DNA of 36,954 nt from the NCBI GenBank assembly GCA_018830325.1, contig JAHJSQ010000081.1:1-36954 (forward strand). The letters are read 5' to 3'. The notes below the pieces were generated by a model. It worked only from the letters and a program-made list of their open reading frames with translations. It had not been told where the DNA came from and ran no database searches. The first letter of the stretch is position 1. Each line of letters starts with the position of its first letter. This document shows positions 15,785-24,525 of the stretch, one piece after another. The translations under genes were made by a program, and so were the position numbers. This DNA is from Gammaproteobacteria bacterium. GTDB lineage: Bacteria > Pseudomonadota > Gammaproteobacteria > Methylococcales > Methylomonadaceae.

Positions 15785-16461
15785 TGACATTGTCGAACGC
15801 ATTTATCGCCATCATTCGACGCGATTTGGTTCTGGCTTATCGGCGGCGTGCCGAAGTCGCCAATCCGCTGTTGTTTTTTGTCTTGGTCATTACTTTGTTT
15901 CCGTTGGGATTAGGCGCTCAAACCAAGTTATTGCAAGCGATGGCTCCGGGAATCATTTGGATTGCCGCGCTATTGGCCGCGATGCTATCGCTGGATTCAT
16001 TGTTTCGATCGGATTTCGACGATGGCTCGCTGGAACAGTTTATCTTGAGCCCGCATCCGCTTTCGGTGCTGATTTTGGCCAAGATCGTCGCGCATTGGTT
16101 GGTGACTGGCTTGCCTTTATTGTTGATCTCACCTTTATTGGCAATATTTTTGGGTATGCCCGAACAGTCCGTGCCTGTGCTGCTTTGGACCTTGTTGCTT
16201 GGCACGCCGGTATTGAGTTTGATCGGTTCGATCGGTGTCGCGCTGACGGTGGGTTTACGACGAGGCGGGATGATCTTGGCGTTGTTGGTTTTGCCGTTGT
16301 ATATCCCGGTGTTGATCTTTGCCGGCAATGCCGTCGAAATGGCGGGTAGCGGTTTGCCGGTCGGCGCGCAACTCAATATTCTGGCGGCGATTTTATTCGC
16401 GGCCTTGGTGCTGGCGCCATTACCGGCCGCCGCCGCATTAAAAATGAGTATGAATGGATAA
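15784..16461 (+). CDS. ccmB: Heme exporter membrane protein CcmB
   Basis: The membrane partner of CcmA, 225 residues with six predicted hydrophobic segments, normal for the family. The N-terminal IIRRDLVLAYRRRAEVANPL and the following FRSDFDDGSLEQ.LLSPHP-like region are typical CcmB features. Together with CcmA it forms the ABC module whose ATP hydrolysis releases holo-CcmE. It starts inside the TAATG overlap with ccmA, which suggests translational coupling. A 124-bp gap to ccmC holds a 7-bp GC hairpin (16494-16513) without a T tract. Confidence 0.95.
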   Translation: MTLSNAFIAIIRRDLVLAYRRRAEVANPLLFFVLVITLFPLGLGAQTKLLQAMAPGIIWIAALLAAMLSLDSLFRSDFDDGSLEQFILSPHPLSVLILAKIVAHWLVTGLPLLLISPLLAIFLGMPEQSVPVLLWTLLLGTPVLSLIGSIGVALTVGLRRGGMILALLVLPLYIPVLIFAGNAVEMAGSGLPVGAQLNILAAILFAALVLAPLPAAAALKMSMNG

Positions 16462-16493
16462 TTTTTCGTAAAATAGCGTCCTATTCATCCATG

Positions 16494-16513
16494 CGGGCAT
16501 ATTCGAATGCCCG
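16494..16513. other. Hairpin in the ccmB-ccmC gap
   Basis: CGGGCAT (16494-16500) and ATGCCCG (16507-16513) form a 7-bp stem with a six-base loop. No T run follows. This is the only large gap in the first half of the ccm operon, so it may mark an RNA-processing site or an internal promoter region. Confidence 0.35.
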
Positions 16514-16585
16514 GTCTTCTAAATTTACTATTCGATATTGAATCAATTTTGCTCATTATCGTAGATCACTTTATAAGCTTATCGC

Positions 16586-17338
16586 ATGTTTTTGATTCCT
16601 GATTCCGTAGGCCGTTTTTTCCATCGCATGGCCTCACCACCGCATTTTTACGCGTTTACCGGCCGATTATTGCCTTGGTTGACGGCGATTTTTATTATTT
16701 TGACCGCCGTAGGTCTATATGGCGGCTTGTTTTTGGCGCCCGCCGATTATCAGCAGGGCGATAGCTACCGGATCATTTATATCCATGTGCCGAGCGCCTG
16801 GATGTCATTGTTCATCTATGTCGTGATGGCGGTTGCCGGCGCCATCGGACTGGTTTGGCGTATCAAATTGGCCGAAATCGTCATGATCAGCAGCGCCTCG
16901 GTCGGCGCCGGTTTTACTTTTATCGCCCTATTAACGGGCTCTCTATGGGGTAAGCCGATGTGGGGAACCTGGTGGGTTTGGGACGCGCGCTTGACTTCGG
17001 AATTGATTCTGCTGTTTCTGTATCTGGGTGTCATCGCACTGTACGGAGCGATCGACGACAAACGCACAGCGTCGAGAGCGGTGGCAATTTTGGCGATTGT
17101 CGGCGTAGTCAATATTCCGATCATTCATTATTCGGTCGAATGGTGGAATACCTTGCATCAAGGCCCGACCGTGTCGAAGATCGATAAACCGTCGATTCAT
17201 GTCAGCATGTTGATTCCATTGTTGACGATGGCGGTCGCCTTCAAATTTTATTATCTAGTTGCGATGTTGCAGCGCGCTCGGACCGAATTGATTCAGCGCG
17301 AACGAAACAGTCAATGGGTTAAAGGCTTAATAGAATGA
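16586..17338 (+). CDS. ccmC: Heme transporter/handling protein CcmC
   Basis: An inner-membrane protein that holds heme at the periplasmic face and hands it to CcmE. The 250 residues include about six membrane segments. The tryptophan-rich WWD motif is at residues 126-133 (WGTWWVWD). Candidate axial heme ligands are H67 (in YIHVPSAW) and one of H181 or H191 in the later periplasmic loop. The stop codon overlaps the ccmD start (ATGA). Confidence 0.97.
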   Translation: MFLIPDSVGRFFHRMASPPHFYAFTGRLLPWLTAIFIILTAVGLYGGLFLAPADYQQGDSYRIIYIHVPSAWMSLFIYVVMAVAGAIGLVWRIKLAEIVMISSASVGAGFTFIALLTGSLWGKPMWGTWWVWDARLTSELILLFLYLGVIALYGAIDDKRTASRAVAILAIVGVVNIPIIHYSVEWWNTLHQGPTVSKIDKPSIHVSMLIPLLTMAVAFKFYYLVAMLQRARTELIQRERNSQWVKGLIE

Positions 17339-17502
17339 ATTGGCAAGAATTTTTTGCAATGGGCGGTTACGCCTTTTATGTTTGGACTTCTTATGGGGTA
17401 ACTTTACTCGTGTTGCTTGCGATTGCGGTTTTACCCGTTATTCAACGCAAACTTTTTTTAAAAGAGTTGGCTCATAAAATGAAACGGATGAAAAAATCAT
17501 GA
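17335..17502 (+). CDS. ccmD: Heme exporter subunit CcmD
   Basis: A 55-residue single-span protein that bridges CcmC and CcmE in the heme release complex. It begins MNWQEFFAMGGYAFYVWTSY, with the aromatic-rich entry and one hydrophobic helix (VTLLVLLAIAVLPVI), then a basic cytoplasmic tail ending in K/R residues. These are the standard features of CcmD. Both ends overlap neighbours by ATGA (ccmC upstream, ccmE downstream), so translation of the three is probably coupled. Confidence 0.93.
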   Translation: MNWQEFFAMGGYAFYVWTSYGVTLLVLLAIAVLPVIQRKLFLKELAHKMKRMKKS

Positions 17503-17948
17503 AACCGATTCGTAGACAACGACTTATTTTAATTGGATTGATGCTGGCCGGTATGGGTCTTGCCGTCGCCTTTGCACTGAAATCGTTCAATGAAAATTTG
17601 ATGTATTTTTTCTCGACGACCGAAGTGGTCGAAGGCAAGGCGCCGGAAAGCGCTTTGTTTCGAATTGGCGGTATGGTCGTCGACGGCAGCGTCGATCGCC
17701 CTGCGGAGAGTTTGCTTGTGCGCTTTAAGTTGACCGATTTCAATAAAGAAGTGACCGTGGAATATACCGGTATTTTGCCGGATTTGTTTAGGGAAGGGCA
17801 AGGCATCGTCGCAAAAGGCCGTTTGTCCAAGAACGGTGTGTTCGTCGCCGAGGAAGTCTTGGCCAAACATGACGAGAATTATATGCCGCCCGAAGTCGCA
17901 GGTAGCCTGAAGAAACAACCGGAGCTTTCCGCAGAGGGTGGTATATGA
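17499..17948 (+). CDS. ccmE: Periplasmic heme chaperone CcmE
   Basis: A membrane-anchored beta-barrel chaperone that covalently binds heme and delivers it to CcmF. It has 149 residues, with an N-terminal helix (about 9-28) followed by an OB-fold. The heme-binding motif is intact: H124-D-E-N-Y128 in LAKHDENYMPPE, so this is the classical histidine type rather than the cysteine variant. It overlaps ccmD and ccmF by four bases each. Confidence 0.97.
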   Translation: MKPIRRQRLILIGLMLAGMGLAVAFALKSFNENLMYFFSTTEVVEGKAPESALFRIGGMVVDGSVDRPAESLLVRFKLTDFNKEVTVEYTGILPDLFREGQGIVAKGRLSKNGVFVAEEVLAKHDENYMPPEVAGSLKKQPELSAEGGI

Positions 17949-19903
17949 TTCCCGAGATAGGGCATTTTTCCTTAATACTGGCTTTGTGCATGGCCGTGAT
18001 GTTGGGTATTGTCCCGATCGTCGGTAGTTTTCGCGCGATTCCTGGATGGATTGCCGTCGCGCGTCCAGCCGCGTTCGGGCAATTGTTCTTTGTCGGCTTG
18101 TCCTATTTGTGCCTGACGTATGCATTTTTGACGCACGATTTCTCGGTCGCCTATGTCGCGAACAATTCGAATACTCATTTGCCGGTACTGTATTTAATCT
18201 CCGGCGTATGGGGCGCGCATGAAGGCTCGTTATTGCTTTGGGCCTTGAGTTTGACGGTCTGGACCGGTTTAGTTGCGCAGTTTAGCCGCAGTATTCCGGA
18301 CGCGACCATTGCCCGGGTTCTCGGTGTAATGGGCTTGGTCAGCATCGGTTTTTTACTGTTCTTGTTGCTGACCTCAAATCCGTTTGAGCGCATGATTCCG
18401 GCGCCGCCTGAAGGCCGCGATTTGAATCCTCTGTTGCAAGACCCTGGGCTCGCGATTCATCCGCCGATGCTATACATGGGTTATGTCGGCTTTTCGGTCG
18501 CGTTTGCGTTCTCGATCGCGGCCTTGCTCGAAGGCCGTTTGGACAGCGCCTGGGCGCGTTGGTCCAGACCTTGGACTAATATCGCCTGGATGTTTCTGAC
18601 TTTGGGCATTACGCTGGGCAGTTGGTGGGCTTATTACGAATTAGGCTGGGGCGGTTGGTGGTTTTGGGATCCGGTCGAGAACGCCTCTTTTATGCCTTGG
18701 CTGGTCGGCACGGCGTTGATTCATTCATTGGCAGCCAGTGAAAAACGAGGTGTGTTCAAGACTTGGACCGTGCTGTTGGCGATTTTCGCGTTTTCGTTGA
18801 GTCTGTTAGGTACTTTTTTGGTGCGTTCCGGCGTATTGACCTCGGTGCATGCCTTTGCCAGCGATCCGGCCCGCGGCTTGTTCATTCTCATTTTTCTGGC
18901 TATTGTCGTCGGCGGATCTTTATTGCTCTATGCGATTAGAGCGCCGGCGGTTAAAAGCAGCGCCAGTTTCGAAATGATTTCGAAAGAATCCGCATTATTG
19001 TTGAATAACGTGCTGTTGGTCGTGACTGCGGCCAGCATTTTGGTCGGCACCTTGTATCCTTTGTTTATCGATGCCTTGGGCATGGGCAAGATTTCGGTCG
19101 GGCCGCCTTATTTCAATGCGATTTTTGTTCCTTTGATGGCGCCGCTTGCCGTTGTCTCGGGTATCGGCGTTTTGCTACGTTGGAAAAAAGACCAGTTCAA
19201 CGCGCTCGCGCTACGAATCCGTTGGCTGATGCTGGGCTGCCTGTTGCTCGGTGCGGCATTGCCGTTGTTGATGCCCTATTATTCGTGGGCTGCCGCGATC
19301 GGTTTGACGTTGGCGCTGTGGACGACGGCGCTGACCGGACTGGCCTTTTCAGAGCGTCTAGGGCATAAAATGCCTGATTTTACCGCCTTGCTGAAAGTGC
19401 CGAGAGCCTTTTACGGCATGACCCTGGCGCATTTGGGTATTGCGGTCTTCATCGTCGGGATTACCTTGACCTCGGTTTATAGCATCGAAAAAGACGTCAG
19501 AATGGCTCCCGGCGACAAGCTTGAAATGTCCGGTTATGTATTCGAATTTCATGGTATCGATGTGGTTGATGGACCGAATTATCGGGCGCAGCAAGGCCAC
19601 TTGACGGTCAGTTATGATGATAAGACGGTGGCTAAACTCGAACCGCAAAAAAGAATTTATCGCGTGCAACAAATGCCGATGACCGAGGCCGCGATCGATG
19701 CCGGTCTGTTTCGGGATCTTTTTGTCGCGATCGGCGAACCGTTGGGTGATTCGGGCGCATGGAGCATGCGCATTTATTATAAAGCCTTTATACGGTGGAT
19801 ATGGATTGGCGGTGTTTTCATGGCATTGGGCGGTCTCTGGGCTGTCTGCGACAGACGTTATCGAATGGGCAATAAAAAACAGCGAGTAAGCAAAAATGCT
19901 TAA
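17945..19903 (+). CDS. ccmF: Heme lyase subunit CcmF
   Basis: The large inner-membrane core of the CcmFHI synthetase that attaches heme to apocytochrome c. Its 652 residues and many membrane helices are normal for the family. The WWD domain is intact (GGWWFWDPVEN, W238-N246). A C-terminal periplasmic region follows, with the last helix near residues 618-636. It overlaps ccmE by ATGA at the start and ccmG by eight bases at the end. Confidence 0.97.
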   Translation: MIPEIGHFSLILALCMAVMLGIVPIVGSFRAIPGWIAVARPAAFGQLFFVGLSYLCLTYAFLTHDFSVAYVANNSNTHLPVLYLISGVWGAHEGSLLLWALSLTVWTGLVAQFSRSIPDATIARVLGVMGLVSIGFLLFLLLTSNPFERMIPAPPEGRDLNPLLQDPGLAIHPPMLYMGYVGFSVAFAFSIAALLEGRLDSAWARWSRPWTNIAWMFLTLGITLGSWWAYYELGWGGWWFWDPVENASFMPWLVGTALIHSLAASEKRGVFKTWTVLLAIFAFSLSLLGTFLVRSGVLTSVHAFASDPARGLFILIFLAIVVGGSLLLYAIRAPAVKSSASFEMISKESALLLNNVLLVVTAASILVGTLYPLFIDALGMGKISVGPPYFNAIFVPLMAPLAVVSGIGVLLRWKKDQFNALALRIRWLMLGCLLLGAALPLLMPYYSWAAAIGLTLALWTTALTGLAFSERLGHKMPDFTALLKVPRAFYGMTLAHLGIAVFIVGITLTSVYSIEKDVRMAPGDKLEMSGYVFEFHGIDVVDGPNYRAQQGHLTVSYDDKTVAKLEPQKRIYRVQQMPMTEAAIDAGLFRDLFVAIGEPLGDSGAWSMRIYYKAFIRWIWIGGVFMALGGLWAVCDRRYRMGNKKQRVSKNA

Positions 19904-20423
19904 ATTTTTGACGCCACTTTTAATTTTTGCCGTACTGGCGATTTTTTTGGCGATCGGTTTGAATCTCAATCCGCGTGAAATTCCGTCGCCCTTCATCGAT
20001 AAGCCGGCCCCGCCTTTTACGCTACAAACTTTGGATGATCCGGCTCGTACCTTGAGTACGGCGGATTTGAAGGGGCAAGTTTGGTTGCTGAATGTTTGGG
20101 CTTCCTGGTGTGTGTCATGCCGTGCCGAACATCCGGTGCTTAATCGGTTGGCGGAGCAAAAATTGGCTGTTATTATTGGCCTCAACTATAAGGATGAACC
20201 GGAAGATGCGAAAAACTGGCTGGCCAGATTGGGTAATCCCTATGATGTCAGTGTCTTGGACATGGAAGGATTGACCGGAATCGATTGGGGAGTCTATGGC
20301 GTTCCCGAAACGTTTGTAATCGATAAGCAGGGCGTAGTTCGTTACAAACATACAGGGCCTGTGACTGATAAAGATATTGAAACGACATTCTTACCTTTGT
20401 TGAATACTTTGCAGGCTGAATAA
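19896..20423 (+). CDS. ccmG: Thioredoxin-like protein CcmG/DsbE
   Basis: A membrane-tethered periplasmic thiol-disulfide oxidoreductase that keeps apocytochrome CXXCH or CcmH cysteines reduced. It has 175 residues. The N-terminal helix (about 5-24) is followed by PAPPFTLQTLDD and the active site W71-C72-V-S-C75. The cis-proline loop GVPETFVID is present. The VS dipeptide between the cysteines differs from the PT of E. coli DsbE. It overlaps ccmF by eight bases, and a 23-base gap leads to the unknown gene that follows. Confidence 0.95.
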   Translation: MLKFLTPLLIFAVLAIFLAIGLNLNPREIPSPFIDKPAPPFTLQTLDDPARTLSTADLKGQVWLLNVWASWCVSCRAEHPVLNRLAEQKLAVIIGLNYKDEPEDAKNWLARLGNPYDVSVLDMEGLTGIDWGVYGVPETFVIDKQGVVRYKHTGPVTDKDIETTFLPLLNTLQAE

Positions 20424-20446
20424 ATTTTTAGAAATGGTATGGCTAT

Positions 20447-21283
20447 GTGACAAAGTTATTTCTACTTTTTTTGTTGAGCGCTTATAGCACTTTTAGTATC
20501 TACGCGACGGCGGCGAGTATTACGCTCAAAGTTCAGGGTGGCGCGGACAATATCGATACAATCGAATCCGAAAGTCGGCTTGATGATGGTGCAGAACTAA
20601 AAGAAAGGTCTCTGGTAGCCGGTGCTTTAAGGCAGGTACAAAAAAAATCTGACGCCTCTTCGAGTGAACTGGGCGCTGGGCAGCAATTGGCGACCCCAAA
20701 AAAACAAGGTGATTTTGGCGCTAACGCCTTTAATGGTAAAGCTGCCGAAACTGAAAATCTCCTGTATTCCGATCCGTTTGCCGAGACTGAAACTTCGCCG
20801 TATATTTTTAAACAAGCCTCGTCCGATCACCAGACCGGGTTTAATCCTTTGCTTGTATCGAAAGAGTTTATTATCAGTTTGGAAATCATCGATGATGAGC
20901 TTGTTATTGATGAAGCCTTAAGAGAAATGGTCGACGATACGGTCACTATGGCGCTTCATGTTAACGAGGCATGGAATACTTTGGATGAAAAGATCACACA
21001 TAAAGTTTACCAAGGGGTTAGCTATCTTGGATTCGATAATCAGTTTTCCGAGGATAATTATCAAGCCAATAACCAGGCTGTCGAATTCAAAAAACTGGCC
21101 GCGCAATATGCCGACTCCGAGATCAAGAATCGTCGCTATGTCAACGAGCCGGAAGGTTTTTTTGCTTATTTGATCAATTTACCCAGATTATTGACCGTTT
21201 CCAATTTACTATTCATGCTGGGTTTTCTATTCGTCATGAACGGAATTTATCGAGTCATGCGTTTTTTTCTATTGCGGATATAG
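20447..21283 (+). CDS. Unknown membrane-anchored protein inside the ccm operon
   Basis: A 278-residue protein of no family I recognise. It opens with GTG, because no in-frame ATG lies upstream; the ribosome site is weak (GGTATGG). The N terminus looks like a signal peptide or anchor (LFLLFLLSAYSTF, cleavage near ATAA-S). A low-complexity Ser/Gln/Lys-rich stretch follows to about residue 130, then an acidic helical region (about 140-235), and a C-terminal helix near 247-272 ending in basic residues (FFLLRI). It contains no cysteine, so it is not a thiol-based maturation factor. It sits between ccmG and ccmH, normally adjacent in type I systems, on the same strand with 23 and 98 bases on either side. 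Codon use looks somewhat more AT-rich than its neighbours. It may be a lineage-specific accessory factor or simply a passenger gene. Confidence 0.8.
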   Translation: MTKLFLLFLLSAYSTFSIYATAASITLKVQGGADNIDTIESESRLDDGAELKERSLVAGALRQVQKKSDASSSELGAGQQLATPKKQGDFGANAFNGKAAETENLLYSDPFAETETSPYIFKQASSDHQTGFNPLLVSKEFIISLEIIDDELVIDEALREMVDDTVTMALHVNEAWNTLDEKITHKVYQGVSYLGFDNQFSEDNYQANNQAVEFKKLAAQYADSEIKNRRYVNEPEGFFAYLINLPRLLTVSNLLFMLGFLFVMNGIYRVMRFFLLRI

Positions 21284-21381
21284 CCTAAAGTTTCAATGAA
21301 TTGTATTTCTTTGATCTAAACCTCTCTCGAAGGGGGAGGCGTCAGCTTATTCATGCATATTACTAATTATTCATTGCCATT

Positions 21382-21849
21382 ATGCGTATTATATTTTTAG
21401 CCTTCTTTTTATTGTGGGGCGTTGAGGCCATTGCTGCGGCCGTCGAGGTCAAGAATTTCGATACTCCTGAGCAGGAGCGCGTTTACAACTCGCTGATTTC
21501 CGAGTTACGTTGTCTAGTTTGTCAAAACCAGACTATTGCAGATTCGAACGCCGATTTGGCGAAGGATTTGCGTGCCCAAGTCTACAAAATGCTGCAACAA
21601 GGCAAGTCAAGGCAGGAGGTTGTCGATTTTATGACTCAGCGTTATGGCGATTTCGTATTGTACAATCCTCCGATGAAGGCTAAGACCAGTTTATTATGGT
21701 TGGCACCGTTATTGTTCTTAGTGATCGGTTTATTGGTTGCTTGGACTGTCGTGCGTAAAAAACGTTTGGCGACTCATTCCGAGTCTACGCATGATTCCGC
21801 ACAATCGGAAGAAATTCGTCGCTTATTGGAACAAGGAGATGACCGGTGA
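21382..21849 (+). CDS. ccmH: Cytochrome c maturation thioreductase CcmH
   Basis: The periplasm-facing subunit that reduces apocytochrome and presents it to CcmF. It has 155 residues, with a signal peptide (about 1-18), then the LRCLVCQN motif with C44 and C47. An ADLAKDLR helix bundle follows, and one C-terminal membrane helix (LLWLAPLLFLVIGLLVAW, near 104-122). It is the short, single-domain CcmH; the TPR part is a separate gene (ccmI). The stop overlaps the ccmI GTG start. Confidence 0.96.
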   Translation: MRIIFLAFFLLWGVEAIAAAVEVKNFDTPEQERVYNSLISELRCLVCQNQTIADSNADLAKDLRAQVYKMLQQGKSRQEVVDFMTQRYGDFVLYNPPMKAKTSLLWLAPLLFLVIGLLVAWTVVRKKRLATHSESTHDSAQSEEIRRLLEQGDDR

Positions 21850-23051
21850 CAACAGAATTTTGGCTGACCGCAAGCGTTTTGATCGCGATAGCGTTTGCGT
21901 TTCTATTGCCGCCGCTATGGCGTCGACCGGGCTCAATAGACATCGAAACTGAGCGTTTCAATGTCGATATCGCTAAGCAGCGTCTGCTGGATTTAAAAGA
22001 ACAGCGCTCGTCCGGAACGATTACGGCGGATGAATACGAAGACTTATATCAAGAATTACAATCGGTGCTGGTCGATGATTTGCAAACAGAGTCGGCTTCG
22101 CGGCAATCGGAATCTTCCGGTCGGTGGTTGATCGTTTTGGCATTGATCGTTATTCCGTTGGTTTCGGTGACTTTGTACCGCGCTTTAGGTAACGCTGATT
22201 CGTTGTTGCCGGAAGCGGACAGAACCGCGCAGCAGATCGATGAAATCAATGCGATGGTTTCTGGATTGGCTCAGCGTTTGCAAAGCCAACCGGATGATGC
22301 GGAAGGCTGGTTGATGCTTGGGCGTTCTTACAAATATATGAACCGCTATGCCGAATCGGCTCAAGCCTTTTCGGAGGCTTATCGACTATTGGGCGACAAG
22401 GCTGATGTGCTGCTTCAGTACGCCGATGCGTTGGCGATGACCAATGACGGTCGATTATCCGGGAAACCGACGGAATTGGTTGCGAAGGCGCTTGAATTGG
22501 CGCCGGATGACTCGACGGCATTGTGGTTGTCGGGAATGGCTAAGGCCGAAGCGGGTAAATATGACGAAGCCCTGCGGCATTGGCAAAAATTAGCTGCGCA
22601 ATTACCGAAGGGTTCCGAACCACACCGAGAAGTGCAGGGTTTGATTGCACAAGTCATGGAGAGGCTAGGTACGGCGCCTGCCGAGCAACAGCCTGCAGCC
22701 GTCGCTAAAGGCCTGAAAGTCAATGTAGCAATCTCTGACGAATTGCAAGGCGCTGTCTCCGCCACCGATACCGTATTTATTTATGCTCAGGCATTACAGG
22801 GTCCACCGATGCCATTGGCGATCGTTAAGAAACAAGTGGCTGATTTACCGGTAACAGTTGTGTTAAGCGATGAGCAGGCAATGATGCCGGCGATGAAGTT
22901 GTCTAACTTCGATCGCGTTAAAATTAGTGCCCGGATTTCGATGTCGGGCCAGGCAGAGTCACGTCCAGGCGATTGGATCGGTATCGTGGAGAGCGTTGCA
23001 CCGGCTGAAACAGAGGGCGTTACTATAACGATCGATCAAAAGGTTCAATAA
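21846..23051 (+). CDS. ccmI: Cytochrome c biogenesis protein CcmI (TPR)
   Basis: The apocytochrome chaperone of the CcmFHI complex. It has 401 residues, with a first helix near 4-20, a cytoplasmic coiled-coil loop (ERFNVDIAKQRLLDLKEQ), and a second helix near 93-110. Periplasmic TPR units follow, starting near residue 145 (EGWLMLGRSYKYMNRYAESA), then a C-terminal beta-rich domain. In characterised CcmI the TPR part binds the C-terminal helix of apocytochrome. It starts with GTG inside a GTGA overlap with ccmH, and its stop overlaps hemN by one base. Confidence 0.94.
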   Translation: MTTEFWLTASVLIAIAFAFLLPPLWRRPGSIDIETERFNVDIAKQRLLDLKEQRSSGTITADEYEDLYQELQSVLVDDLQTESASRQSESSGRWLIVLALIVIPLVSVTLYRALGNADSLLPEADRTAQQIDEINAMVSGLAQRLQSQPDDAEGWLMLGRSYKYMNRYAESAQAFSEAYRLLGDKADVLLQYADALAMTNDGRLSGKPTELVAKALELAPDDSTALWLSGMAKAEAGKYDEALRHWQKLAAQLPKGSEPHREVQGLIAQVMERLGTAPAEQQPAAVAKGLKVNVAISDELQGAVSATDTVFIYAQALQGPPMPLAIVKKQVADLPVTVVLSDEQAMMPAMKLSNFDRVKISARISMSGQAESRPGDWIGIVESVAPAETEGVTITIDQKVQ

Positions 23052-24427
23052 TGGATCAGTCCTTAACGTTCGATCTCGATCTCATTCATCGTTACGATCA
23101 GGCCGGGCCTCGATATACGTCCTATCCGACCGCTTTGGAATTACACGAGAATTTCGGCGAAGCGGATTATTTACGTCATATCGAGCAATCGAATAGGCTT
23201 GGAGGGCCGTTATCGCTTTATTTTCACATTCCGTTTTGCGATACGGTCTGTTACTACTGCGCGTGCAATAAGATCGTTACCAAAAATCGCGCGCATGCCG
23301 AGCCGTATTTGAACGATCTTTGTCGCGAAATCGAAATGCAGGGCGCTTTGTTCGATCGAGGCCGTGTCGTCGATCAATTGCATTGGGGCGGCGGAACGCC
23401 GACTTTCTTAAGTGAGAGCCAAATGCGCCAGTTGATGGCGGTGACTCGCCAGCACTTCAATCTGCGCGAGGATGACGAAGGACAGTACTCTATCGAAGTC
23501 GATCCGAGAGAAACCGACGATCGGACGATTGCCGTATTACGGGAATTGGGTTTTAACCGGATTAGCTTGGGTTTGCAGGATTTCGAAGCAGATGTGCAAA
23601 AAGCGGTCAATCGTATTCAAACCGAACAGGAAACTTTTGCGGTATTGGAGGCGGCGCGCAACGAAGGTTTTCGTTCGACTAGTATCGATTTGATTTACGG
23701 GCTGCCGCTACAAACCGTCGAGTCGTTTTCGCGAACATTGGAAAAGATTCTTCAAGTCTCGCCCGAGCGGTTTTCGGTCTTTAATTACGCGCATTTGCCG
23801 CAACGTTTCAAAACTCAGCGCCAGATCAATGATGCCGACATACCGAATCCGGAGGTCAAGTTGGCGATTTTACAAATGGTGATTCAGCGTTTGACCGAAG
23901 CAGGTTATGTTTATATCGGCATGGATCATTTCGCGAAACCGAATGATGAATTAGCGGTTGCTCAGCGTGAAGGAAAGCTGTACCGAAATTTTCAGGGCTA
24001 TTCAACGCATTCCGAATGCGATTTGATTGGTTTGGGTGTTACTTCAATCGGCCGGGTGGGCGATGCCTACATTCAAAATGTAAAAGATCTTGACACTTAT
24101 CGGCGAACGATAGAGCAGGGACGTTTGCCGGTTTTCAAAGGGTTTGAATTGAGCCGCGACGATAAGCTGAGGCGAGCGGTCATTAGCGGGTTAATCTGTC
24201 ATTTCGAGCTTGAATTCATAGAGCTGGAACGCGAGTTCTCCATCGATTTCAAGACATACTTCGAGCAGGAATTGATTAAGTTGCAGAAAATGGCCGAAGA
24301 TGGACTTTTGACGATCGATACCGACCAAATTTTAGTGCGACCTGCCGGACGTTTGCTTATTCGCAATATCTGTATGGTATTTGATCGCTATCTTACTGAA
24401 AAAAAACAGTTTTCCAAAGTTATTTAA
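23051..24427 (+). CDS. hemN: Oxygen-independent coproporphyrinogen III oxidase
   Basis: A radical-SAM enzyme that decarboxylates coproporphyrinogen III to protoporphyrinogen IX without oxygen. Its 458 residues match HemN. The cluster motif C63-x3-C67-x2-C70 is intact with the extra C72 typical of true HemN (HIPFCDTVCYYCACNK), and GGGTPTFL binds SAM. This argues against the HemW look-alike, which lacks the fourth cysteine. It starts in a TAATG overlap with ccmI, so heme supply and cytochrome c maturation are probably translationally coupled. Confidence 0.96.
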   Translation: MDQSLTFDLDLIHRYDQAGPRYTSYPTALELHENFGEADYLRHIEQSNRLGGPLSLYFHIPFCDTVCYYCACNKIVTKNRAHAEPYLNDLCREIEMQGALFDRGRVVDQLHWGGGTPTFLSESQMRQLMAVTRQHFNLREDDEGQYSIEVDPRETDDRTIAVLRELGFNRISLGLQDFEADVQKAVNRIQTEQETFAVLEAARNEGFRSTSIDLIYGLPLQTVESFSRTLEKILQVSPERFSVFNYAHLPQRFKTQRQINDADIPNPEVKLAILQMVIQRLTEAGYVYIGMDHFAKPNDELAVAQREGKLYRNFQGYSTHSECDLIGLGVTSIGRVGDAYIQNVKDLDTYRRTIEQGRLPVFKGFELSRDDKLRRAVISGLICHFELEFIELEREFSIDFKTYFEQELIKLQKMAEDGLLTIDTDQILVRPAGRLLIRNICMVFDRYLTEKKQFSKVI

Positions 24428-24433
24428 AATCCG

Positions 24434-24473
24434 TTAGACATGGGATTTGCGTTATTTGCAAATCCATGTCTAA
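24434..24473. terminator. Stem-loop after hemN
   Basis: TTAGACATGGGATTTGC (24434-24450) and GCAAATCCATGTCTAA (24458-24473) form a 16-bp stem with a one-base bulge and a short loop. It begins seven bases after the hemN stop. No T tract follows, so it is more likely a stabilising or rho-linked 3' hairpin than a classic intrinsic terminator. Confidence 0.6.
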
Positions 24474-24525
24474 GAAATCCAGAAAACCGATTTTAGCGTT
24501 CTTCGTTTCCTGTTTTTGGTTGCAA

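Noticed and set aside
17529-18125. 198-codon minus-strand frame
   Set aside because: Antisense shadow of ccmE and ccmF, both firmly identified.
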